From contig VIIQ02000589.1 of the NCBI GenBank assembly GCA_007449985.2, positions 186,001-250,000 on the forward strand: a stretch of DNA of 64,000 bases, in the 5' to 3' direction. The stretch comes from Desmodesmus armatus. Taxonomy: Eukaryota; Chlorophyta; Chlorophyceae; Sphaeropleales; Scenedesmaceae. Every line of letters starts with the position of its first letter. Positions within the stretch are counted from its first letter, which is position 1. Below the pieces are notes generated by a model that had not been told where the DNA came from, made no database searches, and saw nothing but the letters and a program-made list of their open reading frames with translations. Below are positions 10,669-23,410 of the stretch, one piece after another. The translations under genes were made by a program, and so were the position numbers.

Positions 10669-13600
10669 TTACTGATCACTGGGCTCAGTGGTGTTGCTGG
10701 CCGGTGAGGATGCTGCCTGCCCGAGCCTGTGGCACAGCTCCTTGTGCTGCTGCCTGTGTGCCGCCTGACACTCCCGCGAGCAGTACCTGCAGGAAAACAG
10801 CGTGCACACGATTGCAGAGACCGCAAGAGACTGCAAAGACCGCCAGGTGTGCTGGCTTAATTCAAAGCTGTACAGAAGCAGTTTGCAGTCTATTGCAAAT
10901 GTACTTTGAGTGACGGTCAACATAGGCCACCTGCCTGCCAGCGGAGAGAATTGAGAGATTTTTTGCAAGTTGCGCTTGCAAGCACAAGGCCGCGCAAGCC
11001 TGACGCTGCTTTGGAGCTTCCACTGCAAGTTGGCAGGGACGGGCCTGGGTCCAGCATGCGAGCAAGACCCTCCTAGGGTCCAGTGCAACTGCTTGATCAG
11101 CGGCACACAAGCCTTGCTAAGGCAGTAACTGCACGCACCATCCCCCACCATTTCACAGGAGGTACTATTGGCAGTGAGAGCAGTCACTGATCACGATGAC
11201 AACTGGCCTCTAGCTGCTCTACATACACATTTCTGAGCTGTGGCTCAAGCCCCTACAAGCAGCTGCCGACATATCTTCCCTCTTGCTCTAGCCCTCACCT
11301 TGCAGCCATCAAGCTCTGTGACCCTGCAGGGGCAACACTGCAGTCCTTGTCCACTCCCAGGCAGCCGCCACACACGCAGCCCTTGCCCCGCACCAACGCA
11401 AAGCCCTCGCTGACTGTCCTGAGGTTAACCTCAACGTTGCGGCAGCCCCAGTAGTTGCATGCATAGCTGCAGGGCACTGCAGCCGCCAGGGCTTTGCTGG
11501 CTGCCTTGAGAGCAGCTGCTACACCTGAGAATGCGATAAGGATGGCCTTGCCCCTGCGCCTGTCCTCCTCGCTAGGAGCATAGGGACCAGAGGCAGTGCT
11601 GAACAGAGAGCTGAGTGCAGTGGAAAGGTTGGAAGTTTGCACTGGGTCGTTGCTGTTGAGGTCGCACCTATGACTTAGCGACTGCTCGATTAGCTTGTGC
11701 AGCTCTGTCAGCGCAGGCACCAGCTGGTCTGACAGCACCCTTACTGCGACTTGCAGACCCTTGACAAGCTGCTGCTGCTGCTGCTGCTGCAAGGACTGCT
11801 GCTGCTGCTGCTGCAAGGACCTTGAGCTGGATTGCTTGCTGATGCAGTTGCACCAACCCTGCAGCAGCGAGCAAGTCAGCTGCACCTGCCACAGCAGAGA
11901 CCCCGGACCTCCGCCACCTGTTGCACCCCCTACTGCAGATGCCTCAATAAGCAGGGCCAGCTGGGAAGCATACTGCTGCAGCAAAGCTAGGGCTTTGTTA
12001 TCTGCTGCTTGAACCCTGAAGATGTTGCCACACAGCCACTCTGTAGGGAGTGTCACTGCTGCAGTTGGTGGTGACCGCCCTGCAGCAAGGGTCCCTGCAT
12101 GTGAAACTGCGCCAGCCTCCACATGCAGCATCTTGCTTGTCAGGAAAGCAGCTGCACACAGCAGCTGCTGCCATGGCGCTGCAGAGAAAGACTGATTACC
12201 GTCGCTGCTGCTGCCGCTGGTGGTGGTGGTGACATTGGAACCACCACAGCCACTGCCGCTGCTGCATACATTGCTGCAGCTGCTGCCGGTAGCACTGCTG
12301 CCGCCATCGCCAAAGCCGCCGCCATCACCGCTGCTGCAGCAGCTGCTGCTAGAGGTGTCCTGCAGAGCGATTGAGTCGCTCGCTGCTGAGCTGTCTGCTG
12401 AGGGTGTTCGTGTTCGTGTGTGAAGCTCCTCCGCCACCGCTAGCTGGCTCTGAACCCCAAGCAGCGCCATGTTGGCAAGCAGCAATGGGGAGGTTTCCGC
12501 CCCAGGCTTCTCAGCAAAGTTGTACCACTGCCAGCCTGTCAGGCCAGCACATGCCTTGCTAACAGTGAGGGAGAAGGACAGCAGGGCCTGCAGCAGCATC
12601 TGACCGTCTCTGCTGCTGAACAGGGAGACTTCCTTGTTTGCCGCAACACCAGCGGCACCAGCAGTGGGGGAGCTGCTGCCAGTGTTGCCTGCAGCTGCAG
12701 CTGAAGCAGCAGTGGCGGCAGCAGTGGCAAATGCCTCTGCTGCTGTGTGAGCCACAGGGCGCATGATGGAGTGTTCAACGCCCACAAAAAGTGCGCAGCG
12801 CTCTGCGGCAGCTGACAAAGCCTGCTGCGCAGTTGCGTGTGGTTGGTTGCTGACGCTGCTTCTGCCGCCCCCGCGGCTGCGGCTGCGGGTGCTGCCACTG
12901 CTGCCGCGGCCACTGCTGCTGTTTCTGCTGCTGCTGCTGGGCTGTTGAGTACTTCCCGCAGCGGAGCGGGCAGCAGCCTCAGCTCTCCATATGTAGTCTA
13001 GAGTGCTGCGTGTAGCAGCCTCCAACACCTGCACTGCAAATGCAAGCTGCTGCAAGTGCTGCTGGCTGCCAGTCTCCATGGCCAGGCGCAGCTGAGAGTC
13101 CAGCAGCATAGCCAGCAGGGATCCACCACCCTTGCGCTGTTCCATAGCCGTTCTCAGCGTATCGCTACACTGCCCCCGATGCAGAGCGCACACCTGCCCA
13201 AGCACCGCTGTGACTGAACCCTGGCTGCTGGAAGGACGACCGAAAGCTGGTGTGCTGCTGGGGATGCTGACAAGCAGCGATGTGGTGCAGGCAGCATGCC
13301 ACAACAGCTGCATACCAGCAGGCGCTTGCTGTACAGATGCTCCTACAGACAGCAGCAGCTGCTGAGCGTGCTTGCGAGTGCCTGGCAGCTGGGAGCTCCT
13401 GGCCCAGAGCTTCTCAAAGCTGTCAGCTATTGCTGCCTTGTCCCCTCCCAACTGCATGACCATCCTGGCAGTGTTGCACTGCAGTGTTACAGGCAGCTCT
13501 AGCAGCAGCTCGGCTGCCTCTAGCAAGCTGCCTGACAGCTGCAGCGCCTCAGCAGCAGCAGCTGTGGATGTGTTCCCTGAGTTGATGAGGGTCAGCGAAG

Positions 13601-16600
13601 CACCAGCAGCACATACAAGCAGCTGCAGCATGTTGCTCATACGCTCTGGGGGCCTGACGCCTGTGGTTTCATGTTGCGGCCTGGCAGCTGCTGCGCTGGT
13701 GGAATCTGGCGCTGCAATGCGGCCAGCACTGCCCGGCCGTCTGGGACTGATGCCGGCCCTGCTGCTGGCCCTGCTGGTGCTGTTGCCGGCACTGCTGCCG
13801 GCACTGCTGCCACCATTGCTGCCAGCAGTCTCACCGCTGGCCTCGTCCACACTGTCTAGCCAGTGACTGGCTTGTGCTGCTGATCTAGCCGTCAGTGGCA
13901 TTGACTCTATGGCAGAGCTGAACAGCCAGTTTGTCATACCCTGAGACAGAAAACTGCCATACTGCTGCAGACACACCTGAACTAGACCCTTCAGCAGCCT
14001 GCTCACTGCTGTCAGCAGCTGAATGCAGGCTGGGCTGCGGTGCTTGGGGCCTCCTGGCACTTGCTGTACTGTGGAAGAGACAGCAGCAGCTGATGCAGCG
14101 CCAGCAGCAGCTAGGAATGAGTCAGGCACTGCAAGGACAGCCTGCTGCTGCTGGACAGCCTGCCTCAAGCTGCGCACGAGCGATGACACTAGGTGCTGCA
14201 TGTGCTCCTGCTGGCCCAGCGTTGGCCCTGCCAATGCTGACGCTGCTGCTGACGCAGCCTTGGCGTGGCGTTGCGACGCGGCGCCTTCTGTGGTGGGTGC
14301 AATGCTTCTGAGCAGTGCAGCCAGCACGTCCGCATTGTGCAGCAGCAGCCCCTCTGCATGCTGCAGGCTGCTGATAGGGCCGTGCTGGACGCTGACACTG
14401 GCTGGGTGAGAGCTGTGGCTGGCAACACTGCAAAAGACACCTGGTGTTGAGCTAGCATGTCGGGCGCTTGCACTGCTGTGGCTGCCCATGGGCATGGTGT
14501 CCTGCGGAGCCACTGTGTTGTCAGCTGCGCTGTCAGCTGCTGTCCGCCTGAACATTCCTGATAGCTGGTCAGTGTCAAGACACAGGAGCTGCACCAGTCG
14601 GCTGCCCTCTACAGCTAGCACCCAGCTGCAGAGGTGCAGCATGGCTTCTGTGCTGTGCATGAGACGGGAGGCTGATGCTGCCAGAGACTCCAGCCACTCA
14701 TAGCCGGTGGCCTGTTGGCGCTGAAAGTTCTTTTCCAGCATGTCACCAAGCTCAAGTGTGAGCTGTGACAGCAGCTGGTAGGCAGCTACGCATGCAGCTG
14801 TCTCGGCAGATTCTAGCTGCCCGGCTGCAGATGTGCTGCTGCCGGAACTCACTGCAGCCGTTGCAGCACCTGCATCGCCCGCCAGCAGAGATCGCGTTTC
14901 CACAGCGCGCTGCAGCACAGCGGCAGCAGCTTCCGCTGCTGTCGCAATCACCGGGCCTGCTTTTGAAGCTGCTAAGGCGGGGCCCGGCCACACCCGCTGC
15001 AGCGCTGCAGCCCAGCGGAAGGCTGCTGGTGCGTACCGCAGTAGGGAGGGAGTGCCGTTGTCAGCGCTGCTGCTGCCACCGCCTGCGGCACTGCTGCTGC
15101 CACCATCGGCAGCACTGCTGCTGCCACCGTCAACGGCACTGCTGCTGCCACCGTCGGCAGCACTGCCGCCGCAGCCACCACCATCTGCAGCACTGCTGCG
15201 GCCACCGTCGGCGGCACTGCTGCTGCCATCGTCAACAGCAACACTGTCGGGAGCTGCAAGTGTGTCTGACTGGACCCCCTGCTCAGCGTCAGGCCTTGGA
15301 GTCTGGCTGCTGAACAGACCCTCTGCAAGGAGGCTGGCAGCAGCCTCCATGGAAGCATTCTGCAATGGCATTGCGGCATATGACAGGTCATGGTATGCAT
15401 TCATTGCATGATGACGGTGCTACTTATGCAGCGGAGTCCTCCAGGTTGCCAAAAGAAGCACTGCTCACGGCACACCTTCAAGGTGACCAAGTTGGTCAAA
15501 CAGCAACCTTGGTCAAACACAAGCCTTGGCTACGCCACAATGTGCACATTACGTGATGCTGTGCAGCAGGTTCAAATTGTATAGACGGCATGTATGGTGT
15601 TTGTTATACAGGGTGGCCATGTGTCGTGGCTTGAGTCCTTGCTGTTTTACTGCTGACCTACAGAAGCAGGCACAACATAAGCTGATTGCAGCATGCTTGG
15701 GGTCAAGCCAGTGTGCCAAGCACGTACCTCAGTATTCATTGCCACGCTGCCATATGGCTTCAGCTCAGGGTCTGCTGCTAGTGACTTCAGCAGGCCATGT
15801 AGCTCACCCGGCCAGCCTGAATGTGCAGCAGCCAGCGACACCCGCAGCTGCTGTGTGACGCTGTCAGACTGACTGGCCCTGACGCCGTTGACCAACCTGC
15901 AGCAGCAACAGAACGCCCAGCAGCCAGACAGTGTGTCGAGCAGCTTGCAGTCCATGACAGTGAGCTCATTACCAGCCGCTGATGCCCAGGCTCTTTGGAG
16001 TGCTCTGCTGACATGACTGTCTACAAGGCCCTCAAGGTGCGCTTAGCAAGGCATCGTAGACACATCACTTCAAGTGAGTCAGGGTGTGGCATTGGCAAAG
16101 GTGTGTCATACACATCAGATGCCCAAGCTCCCATGTGGCAGCTGGCCACCACTTGTGGCCAACGTTTGAGTCGCAGCAGACACGAGCGTTGTTGATGTGC
16201 AAATCGTAGTGCTTTGTTGCTATGCAAGAGCTTGTCAGTGATGTTGCAGCATGTTGACAAGGAAACTCCTAAGTAAGAGGTCCAGCACTACTTGGTGAGG
16301 ACAAGTCATGTCACAAACCAAGTCAAAAGGCAGCTGCCAGCCGTGTCAACCGCAGCCCCAACATGTCGCACCCCATGACTCATTTGCTCACTCTTCAAAG
16401 CAGCGTGTGACAACCTCCAGTGCCTGCAGGCTGTGCCCGCCCTGCACCACCTGCAGCGCCAGATCCATCAGCTGCTGGGCTGCAGACCCAACTGTGGCTG
16501 GGTCCTCAGAGCTGTGGGTCGCAGAGCTTGAGGACACCGGGGTCACCCCTGATAGTAGCACTGCATTCAAGGCTGACACTTTCTGCTGCTGGTTCCAGTG

Positions 16601-17908
16601 CATCATGACCATGCGGTGCTGCTGGCACGCACAGTCCTGTGCTGACGCTGATGACATCATCAGCCCTGAAGCTGGAGCGGCCTTGCTGCCGGTGCTGACT
16701 GTGACACCAGCAGTTTCTGGTGCTGGTGTGGTGGCGACTGGCTTTTGAAGGGTGCAAGCACGCTGTGCCTGCAACTGCTGAAGCCAAGCAGCAAGCACCG
16801 GCTGCAGCGACTGCAAGTCATGCGCAGACAGCACACCTGCTGGGCCTGCCGCGGCGCGCTCCGCGGCTGCAGAGGTGAGGCTGAACCAACCTGTCTGTGC
16901 CAAAACTTCCAAAGCTGTGCAGCTGTCTGCAGAAGTGCTGGAGGTGGCCGTTAGGCTGCTCCTGGGGTTTGCGGCAGCACCAGCAGCAGCAGTCGCGCAT
17001 TCTGTGCTGCTGCTGCCCTCATCTGCCCTCATCTCTGCTGCTGTGGCCCTCCGAGGCTCGCTGCTCTTCTTGCCAAGAACGGCGGTGGTGTGCCTGCTGC
17101 GTGGCTTGGCAAGGAACCCCTCTTGAACTGCAATGACCCGCCAGCTGTACTGGAGGTACTGCTGCTACCATCATCTGGAGCCAACACAGCGGACTCGATC
17201 GCGGCGCTGCTGGTGCCACTGCTAGTGGCTGGAGTAGGTCTGGCTTTGCTGCTTGGCACGGCACTGCTGCTGCTGGAGCTGGTGCTGTCTGTCGAGCGGG
17301 CAGTACTGGCGCTGGTGCTGTCTGCAGGGCTGACAACAGCGCTGCTGCCTTGGGTGGCAACTGATGAGGGATTGAGGGAAGGGATCTGGACTATGCTGAA
17401 CAGTGTGTCACTGGAAGGGCACTGCAGAGCACTGCTTGCTGCTGCCGGCACCCAGTATGTCTTGTAGCATGTCTTCTCTCCTGTCGCTGGGTTGACCTTG
17501 TTCTCTACATGGCACAGGACGCGCCTGTGGGACACACAGGGACACGGCAGCACGATGTACTGCGTTGCATTTGATTGCATTCCTACATAGCCATATCGGT
17601 TCACTCTCATTCAACCCTTTCTGTCTTTGGCAACATGCAGAGCCTGCGTCTTGCTCCTGAGCCTGAAGGCAGCAGCAGAACAGCCGCTGATGTGAGTGTG
17701 CCCCTTACCCTGCATCTCGGTGCCTCTGTTCTGCTTCGTGGTCGTCCTCGTCCGCAAAAACACCCATGAGAGATGATCCTGGGTTGGACGCTAGCCGCGC
17801 CATCAATGCGTCCATCTCTGCCAGAAGCAGAAGCAGCGCGCGCTGCTGCTGATTCTGACAAGTTCTGCGCTGCCTCGTTTCCGCGAATGCGTTGTCAGTA
17901 ACAACCAT
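10669..17908 (-). CDS. Giant low-complexity protein with C-terminal MYND zinc finger
   Basis: The model has five exons: 17908-17709, 17524-16392, 16016-15728, 15419-11299 and 10786-10669 (TAA). One exon is 4.1 kb. Removing a 32-nt GT-AG stretch at about 17150-17119 from exon 2 gives 5829 nt and 1942 aa. Without that, exon 2 is out of frame. The N-terminus (MVVTDNAFAETRQRRTC) is charged and may be helical. The body is Ala/Ser/Gln-rich with few recognisable domains (HVSRALQRAWASAAGNEL and LKSLAADPELKPYG are non-repetitive segments). The last two exons assemble a MYND finger: CNYWGC, then CVCGGC, then an insertion of about 20 aa, then RYCSRECQAAHRQQHKELC. The splice falls inside the finger (AG|GT donor at 11298). 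MYND domains mediate protein-protein contact, often in chromatin or signalling proteins. No SET domain is visible, so histone methylation is not supported. The gene is divergent from NTF2-like A, with 222 bp between starts. Confidence 0.78.
11765..11822 (-). repeat. Poly-Gln CTG/CAG tract in MYND gene
   Basis: Two CTG runs (seen as CAG on the coding strand) encode two adjacent Gln blocks separated by a Ser-Leu pair in the 4.1-kb exon. The interrupted microsatellite is probably length-polymorphic. Confidence 0.8.
15061..15240 (-). repeat. In-frame minisatellite encoding Ser-Ala-Asp-Gly repeats
   Basis: A unit of about 24 bp (gcactgctgctgccaccgtc on the + strand) is repeated about seven times with small variations. 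It encodes blocks of the type SSSAADGG near the N-terminal side of the 4.1-kb MYND exon. All copies keep the reading frame. Confidence 0.8.
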
Positions 17909-18130
17909 GCATGTATGTGTTCAGCTATCAATCATGATCTGCCAGGTGTCGCCACCGAACCGATGATGTTATGATCGCCAGATAAACCGTCGGGTGTCAT
18001 TTCGTCAAGTTTGCGTTTGCAGCTGTGCTCATATAGTGCACTTCTGTGCATCTGGTCACTGCTAATAGACCTACCAGCACGCATTCACACATCCTTTGTC
18101 TCTATCAAGGCATCAAGTGCACTGCTACAC
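17909..18130. promoter_or_regulatory. Shared divergent promoter region, MYND gene / NTF2-like A
   Basis: Only 222 bp separate the ATG of the MYND gene (-) from the ATG of NTF2-like A (+), so both promoters and both 5' UTRs must overlap here. I see no clear TATA box. A catatag-like stretch lies near 18030. Confidence 0.6.
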
Positions 18131-21100
18131 ATGAGCGACCTGCGCGTAGATACAGCAGCCATCCAGACCAAGTATGGGTTGAACCAACCGGAGCAGCAAC
18201 TTGAAGTAAGGGTGACAGTTCAGTGGCATATGTGACATGGCCATGTCACATGGGAGATGTTATCACATGGCCAGCACCCCTTGGCCAGCCAGTTGTGCTG
18301 CAGAAGGCTTATGCATTCAGCCCTATACTGTGTTTTTTGTCCGGCTGTCCGGTGGATATCCGCCTGGTGCGTTGCTCTGCGCTGCCAGGTATGGAGTATC
18401 ATGCCCATCTCGCAAAGACGCAGTAAGGGCAAGCAGCTGGTCACACTCGGCAATGCAGGAGCAGCAGGTGGGACCAAAGTACGGGCGTGTAAGCGTCCAC
18501 AACCATCTGCCCGCCTGCCACCGCCAAGCTGCATATGCAGTGCAGCCTAACACACCGTCCATTTGAGTGCGTTGAAGCAATGCACTTCCTGTTAAAATGG
18601 CGCACCTTGTTGGAAGTGCAGGAAGCTGGCTAAATGCGCGTTGGTCTGGAGGAGGTGGCAGCAGCAATCCCTGGGGCCTGCATAGTATGGGCGGAGCTGG
18701 GAGAGCCTTGCGGTGCTGTGATTGCCGCAACCCCTCTGGCAGAGCCCACGTTTGCTGGCTTGCGTCAATGCCAGTGTTACTGTCCGCATTTCCTTGCAGG
18801 CGAGGTTGTGCAGAAGTTGGCTCGCATTTTTGCAGCCAGGACCATGGCCGAACGAATGGAGGTGAGCCGCAGTGCCTGTCTGCTCCCCCACGTGTGCACA
18901 TGCAAACACCCGCACAGCAAACATCCGACGAACAAAGCCTGCCAACCACAGTATTCTGGTAGCTCTGTTCAACAGATTATGAGGGTTCAGATCTGTGCTT
19001 CCAGCAGTGGTATGCATTGCCATCACAGCTCTTGTTTCAGCCGGCCTGGTGCAGCACTGGCACTGCAGTATCGCACGGTGTCACGTCACTGATGCCAATG
19101 GGTGTGACCGCTATTGGTCACCCACCACCTTGCGCTGAACACCCGGTACTGCAGGCTGTACAGTGTGTTGAGCAGGAGCTGTTGTGGGATGCGCCAGACA
19201 TCCGCATCACCAACAAGGACCACCTGCGCATGGCCACATACATCTTCAGGGTACGTACCTTGGTATACCTTGCCCTGCTCACTACTGCTGTGTAGTGTAT
19301 GTTCTCGGCAGTGACAGCTACTAGCCTATTAGAAATTGCGCACGGCAATACCAAGGTCAGAACCACTCATTCAAAGAAGCCCGGTGTCGCACGGTCGTGC
19401 AGCATGTGCATGCTGTACACAAGTTCATGGGCCTGCCACTCCGTGCGTCCATGTGCCGCACAATGTGCCATTGGCACAGAGTCTGCATCGAACGCCAGGT
19501 GATGAGAAAGGTGGTCATTGCAGATGCTTGCTTTTGTCAACCTTGTTCAACTTTGCGGCATCAATGCACCTGTTGTTGCTGCCCTCCTGGCCATGCATAT
19601 GCTGCCTGCAGGGGCTTGCCCGCCCCAGCTTCTTCCCTACTGTTGCAGCTGTGTCTGGGCCTTCCCCGGGGTGTACCCTCATTGAGCTTGACTGCATCTT
19701 CATGCTGAGACCTGTCAAGCCCTGGTTTGCCCCCATCACATGGCTACTGCCTGATGAGTCTGTCAGCCATGTGCACATGAAGATTGGGGTCAATGGCAGC
19801 CTTGAGACTGGCAAGGTGGGCTGCCTTGTTTGACATTGTCTGATATTCACACCCAAGTTGCCGTCGGTGTTGATTTGTTTTGACAGGCGAGCCCGCTGTG
19901 GTCTGCAAGGTCTGCCGGCTGCCATCTGTTCACTGTACACAATCAACTATCGGATCGGATCGGACTACTAGAAATTAGCGACAGGGAGTCAATTGCCTGA
20001 GGGCCCACCAAGATGAGTTCTGCCCGCAGCCATTTTTGACTGCACACTGCAGCCACACAGGGACATGTGTGGATCCTGTGACACAAGGCAACCTTGTGAG
20101 GTGTAAAGAAGTTATTAAGTAATCTTCACTGCTCTTGCCATACACAAGTTGCAGCCTGCGCCAGCATGCGGCATATGACCAACCTTCCATCGCATTATGG
20201 GGGGCTGGGGTACACCGCTAACTCAGGGTTCCAGCCGGCTCAACCCTCGTAGGCAATGCCATTGATGTGTGGCGACTGTGTCTGCGTGTAACAATCTCTC
20301 CCCAATCATGCAGTTGGAAATGTACATCGCGCGCTGGACCAACTGGCCTCCCCTGCCACCCTTCGCATGGCAGAGGGGCCTGGTTGGGATGCTGATGGGT
20401 GCTGCGCCATATGCATTTGAGGGGCTGCTGGGTTACCTTATTGACTATGCTGATGGGGACGACTACTACAGCCGGCAGCGTGCAGCGCGGTTCAACAAGC
20501 GGCACCCAGGTGAACAACTCAGTGTTACGGCTCACTCACGCTGGATAGTGCAAAGACTGTCAGCAGTCCCTTGCTTGGAGTTTGTTGGTGAATGCACCGT
20601 TTGTTGGTGAATGCACAATGCGGCATTTCGGTGTCCAGGAAAACCTATGTGATGTGCATAATGTAGCGTGTTGAGCACTCTGAGGCTGCAGAATGAGTGA
20701 CGTGACCAACCGCATTGGTGTGCTAGAGGGTAAAGCCAGATGAAAAAGCTGCACTGATGGCATATTGTGGTGTTGACTACTTTGCAGACAGCACGAGCCC
20801 TGTCCTGGACTGGGTGACAGATGCGGCTGGCGATGTGCAGCAGTGGGCAGTGAAGCAGGGAGTGGTGGCACTGCAGAGCGCACATGCTGTGGCCAAGGTA
20901 CAATGCTGGTGGTTGTCTTTTTTGCTTTGCAACCCATAAGGTGGGACCCCCCTGCCTCCCTGAGCTCAGCCAGCACGGCATGGCAGGGGGGGGGGGGATG
21001 TTTGCAATTTGGGCATACCGGAACAAGTGCGCACTGCATGCGAGGCTGCCGGCAGTGCTGGCTGGATCAAGCCCTTACTGGCTTGGAGTTTAGAGCGGCA

Positions 21101-21990
21101 GTCAGAGAGATGACAACTTGCATTGAATGCAGGCAGTGACCACCCAGAAGTCAGATTGCCATGTTGTACACTGCACTTGCGCCAAACTGCATGCCCCAAA
21201 GAACCGCTGCATCAAGCCGCTTTATGGTCTGCTGCTGTGCCCTGCAGTCTGCTGTCGTCACAGTCAGTGGCTGGCTGTCATCCATCCTGAACTTCTACAT
21301 TGGGCTGTTTGTGAGGCTGGTGATGTTGGCAGAAACCACACTCACTGCCCTGGTCCCACGTGAGCTACAATGGCCTGAAGCTGCATCTGCCGGCACTAGT
21401 ACGGAAGACCCAACACGGTCTTGCCAACACTGTTGGCATTGACAGGTTGTACTACACAGTCTGAGTGTGTTGTTGCATCAAGCGGGTCTGCCTAGTGGTC
21501 TATAGCCAACATACAGAGTCGGGCCTCATGCAGGTGCTCTTCATGCTCATTCAAAGCAGACCTGGAATGTCCTGCTAGCCCAGTACCACTTGTAGTTTGA
21601 ATGCAGACGCTGCTGGTTGATCCATGGTGTGCTGCCACAAGCAGTACTCGGCTCGCTGACACAAGCGCTTGACTACAAGCTGGCACATGTAGCATGGCAC
21701 TTTCCAGTCATGGCAGAGCCCAGTGGCCTGCATCACATCAGTGGTCACTCCTATTCTGCCTGCACACCAACCTCCCAGGCACCAACCACCAGACAGTTAC
21801 AGTGACAGGCAGTCCTGCTGCCTCGCCAGCACTGGGCCAGCCAACTGCAGCAGCGCAATTCAGCCCCGGTCACCTCAAAGCTGGCGGGGACGGAGACAGC
21901 AGGGGTGCACAGTCACCAGCAACCGTGCAGAGCTATGCCGTTGGAGTGCCTGTGCATATGAGCCAGGTGGCAGGTGCTGCTTGGCCTTGA
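18131..21990 (+). CDS. NTF2-like conserved algal protein, paralogue A
   Basis: Nine exons: 18131-18205, 18389-18467, 18800-18861, 19155-19250, 19612-19815, 20314-20509, 20788-20897, 21248-21359 and 21779-21990. They total 1146 nt, 381 aa. The N-terminus MSDLRVDTAAIQTKYGL, the core (LARIFAARTMAERME, ELLWDAPDIRITNKDHLR, then TLIELDCIFM and PWFAPITWLLP) and the long helical C-terminal half have counterparts in the gene at 40428, exon by exon and in the same splice phases. The pattern of helix, then an LLWD..P.I strand-turn, a hydrophobic helix and long strands ending PW resembles the NTF2/SnoaL-like cone fold (DUF2358-like). That is an inference from motif order, not a search result. No catalytic residues can be named. 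WLSSILNFYIGLFVRLVML near the end could be a membrane-associated helix. The final exon differs most from paralogue B. Function unknown. Confidence 0.82.
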
Positions 21991-23410
21991 ATGCAGTCAC
22001 AGTTTGTCTGTGTGCATGGTTGTGCCGCACAACCATGCACATGTGTGGCACACAGTGGCCCTGCAAGCCTGCCAGTGCTTCTATGAGAAGCGCAGCAGAC
22101 CACATTGTAGGATTATGGTCCTCAAGTGGTCACCATGTGTTTGCAAACACGGTTTTTTGCGTGTTGTAATGGGTACATGGGTTTCTCAGTTGAGGTGATG
22201 CCAGCCCGTCACAGCAAAATCAACACGAGCAGTGTATGTCACGGTGGCAGGGATACCTGTTGTGCTTGTTGACAATTTGAGCAGTGGCTGGAGCTAAAAT
22301 GGGCCTTAGCATTTAGGACCCTGTTTGCATGTGTTGTTTCCTCAGGTCGGCACTAGGTTTTGGCGATTAGCAGCACTGCTGAGCAAGCTGGGGATAGCGC
22401 TCAGTCCAGTTCTTGGCTGCGTTTCCGAGTCCGGGCTTGTTGCTGATGCTGGCAGCAGCGGAGGGGAGATGAACAGCTGCCCATTCCCAATTCCTCTCCA
22501 GGTGACCCTTCTTTTGATCGGTGATCTCTGAATCGATCACTCTCAACAGGCAAGGCCAGCAGTGCTGACGCTACAAGTGCAGCTTGGCCTGCAGGCCCGG
22601 CCAGGCATGGGTCCCAAGCAAGCATGTCACAAAAATAAATCCCACGCAGTTCTATCTGATCTGCTGGTTCCTTTCAAAGGCATCGGGTGCACACAGTGCA
22701 TCAAACAAAACATTCTGCACCTTACAACACAAAATGCATGTGAACCAATCATCACTTGATTCAGCCAGGGGCGCAGATGTGCTGCTGCAATGTCAACACG
22801 TAAGGCTGACATGGCCAGGGACTGCTGGTGCACATCCCTGCAATTGGCCGCCTATCCGCAGCTCTGTAGGGCTGCCCGCCCTTATCACACGTACCAGCCC
22901 CGCAACAGCGCCACTCAGTGGCGCTGCGGCTGCGGCAGCCGCATCAGTGCGCGCATGTAGGCTGCGCCTGGAACTGCCACACTGCCACCCGGTCCGTGAT
23001 GAGTGTGAAATAACACGGTCCAGCTCAATGAGCGTCATGGTATCCCGAGCTTTCCTGGCTTGGAATTCCAATGGGATGCAACAACAGGCCTGCACCACAG
23101 CAGGCCTGAAACGACCTCAGCCATGGCAATCCCGGACAGCTCCCAGCAGCTGGGGGGATTCCGTGAGGAGCAAGCTCGGAAGGCAGCTAAGGAGACTCTG
23201 CGAGTTGCAAGCTCAGCTGGTTTGTAACGTGTCACTCACACCAAGGCTAAGCGCCCAGGACAGGCAAAAGAGACCTTGTGATCAGTCGGTATCGATCTGC
23301 GGAGCAGAGCGGAGATGGTATCGTCTGCATTGCGCAGTCAGTGGCCATGTACCAGATGCGTGACTTCCTCATACTGGAAAGGTTCTGCCGTGCCTGCAAC
23401 GTTGTGTCAT
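21991..23410. other. Convergent intergenic region (NTF2-like A / SDR 3' ends)
   Basis: No supported gene. A 780-nt open frame on + (22584-23363) has no recognisable motif, no splice support and scattered Cys/His codons, so I treat it as chance. The GC-rich stretch near 22915-22960 contains a ggcgctgcggctgcggcagc run. Confidence 0.45.

Noticed and set aside
11695..15313. Many long + strand open frames rich in Cys, Leu and Pro opposite the MYND gene
   Set aside because: They are antisense shadows of CAG-rich coding sequence; the minus-strand frame is continuous for 1369 codons and splices into a MYND finger.
22584..23363. 780-nt open frame on + strand
   Set aside because: No domain, no splice context, composition like flanking non-coding DNA; lies in the convergent 3' region of two well-modelled genes.
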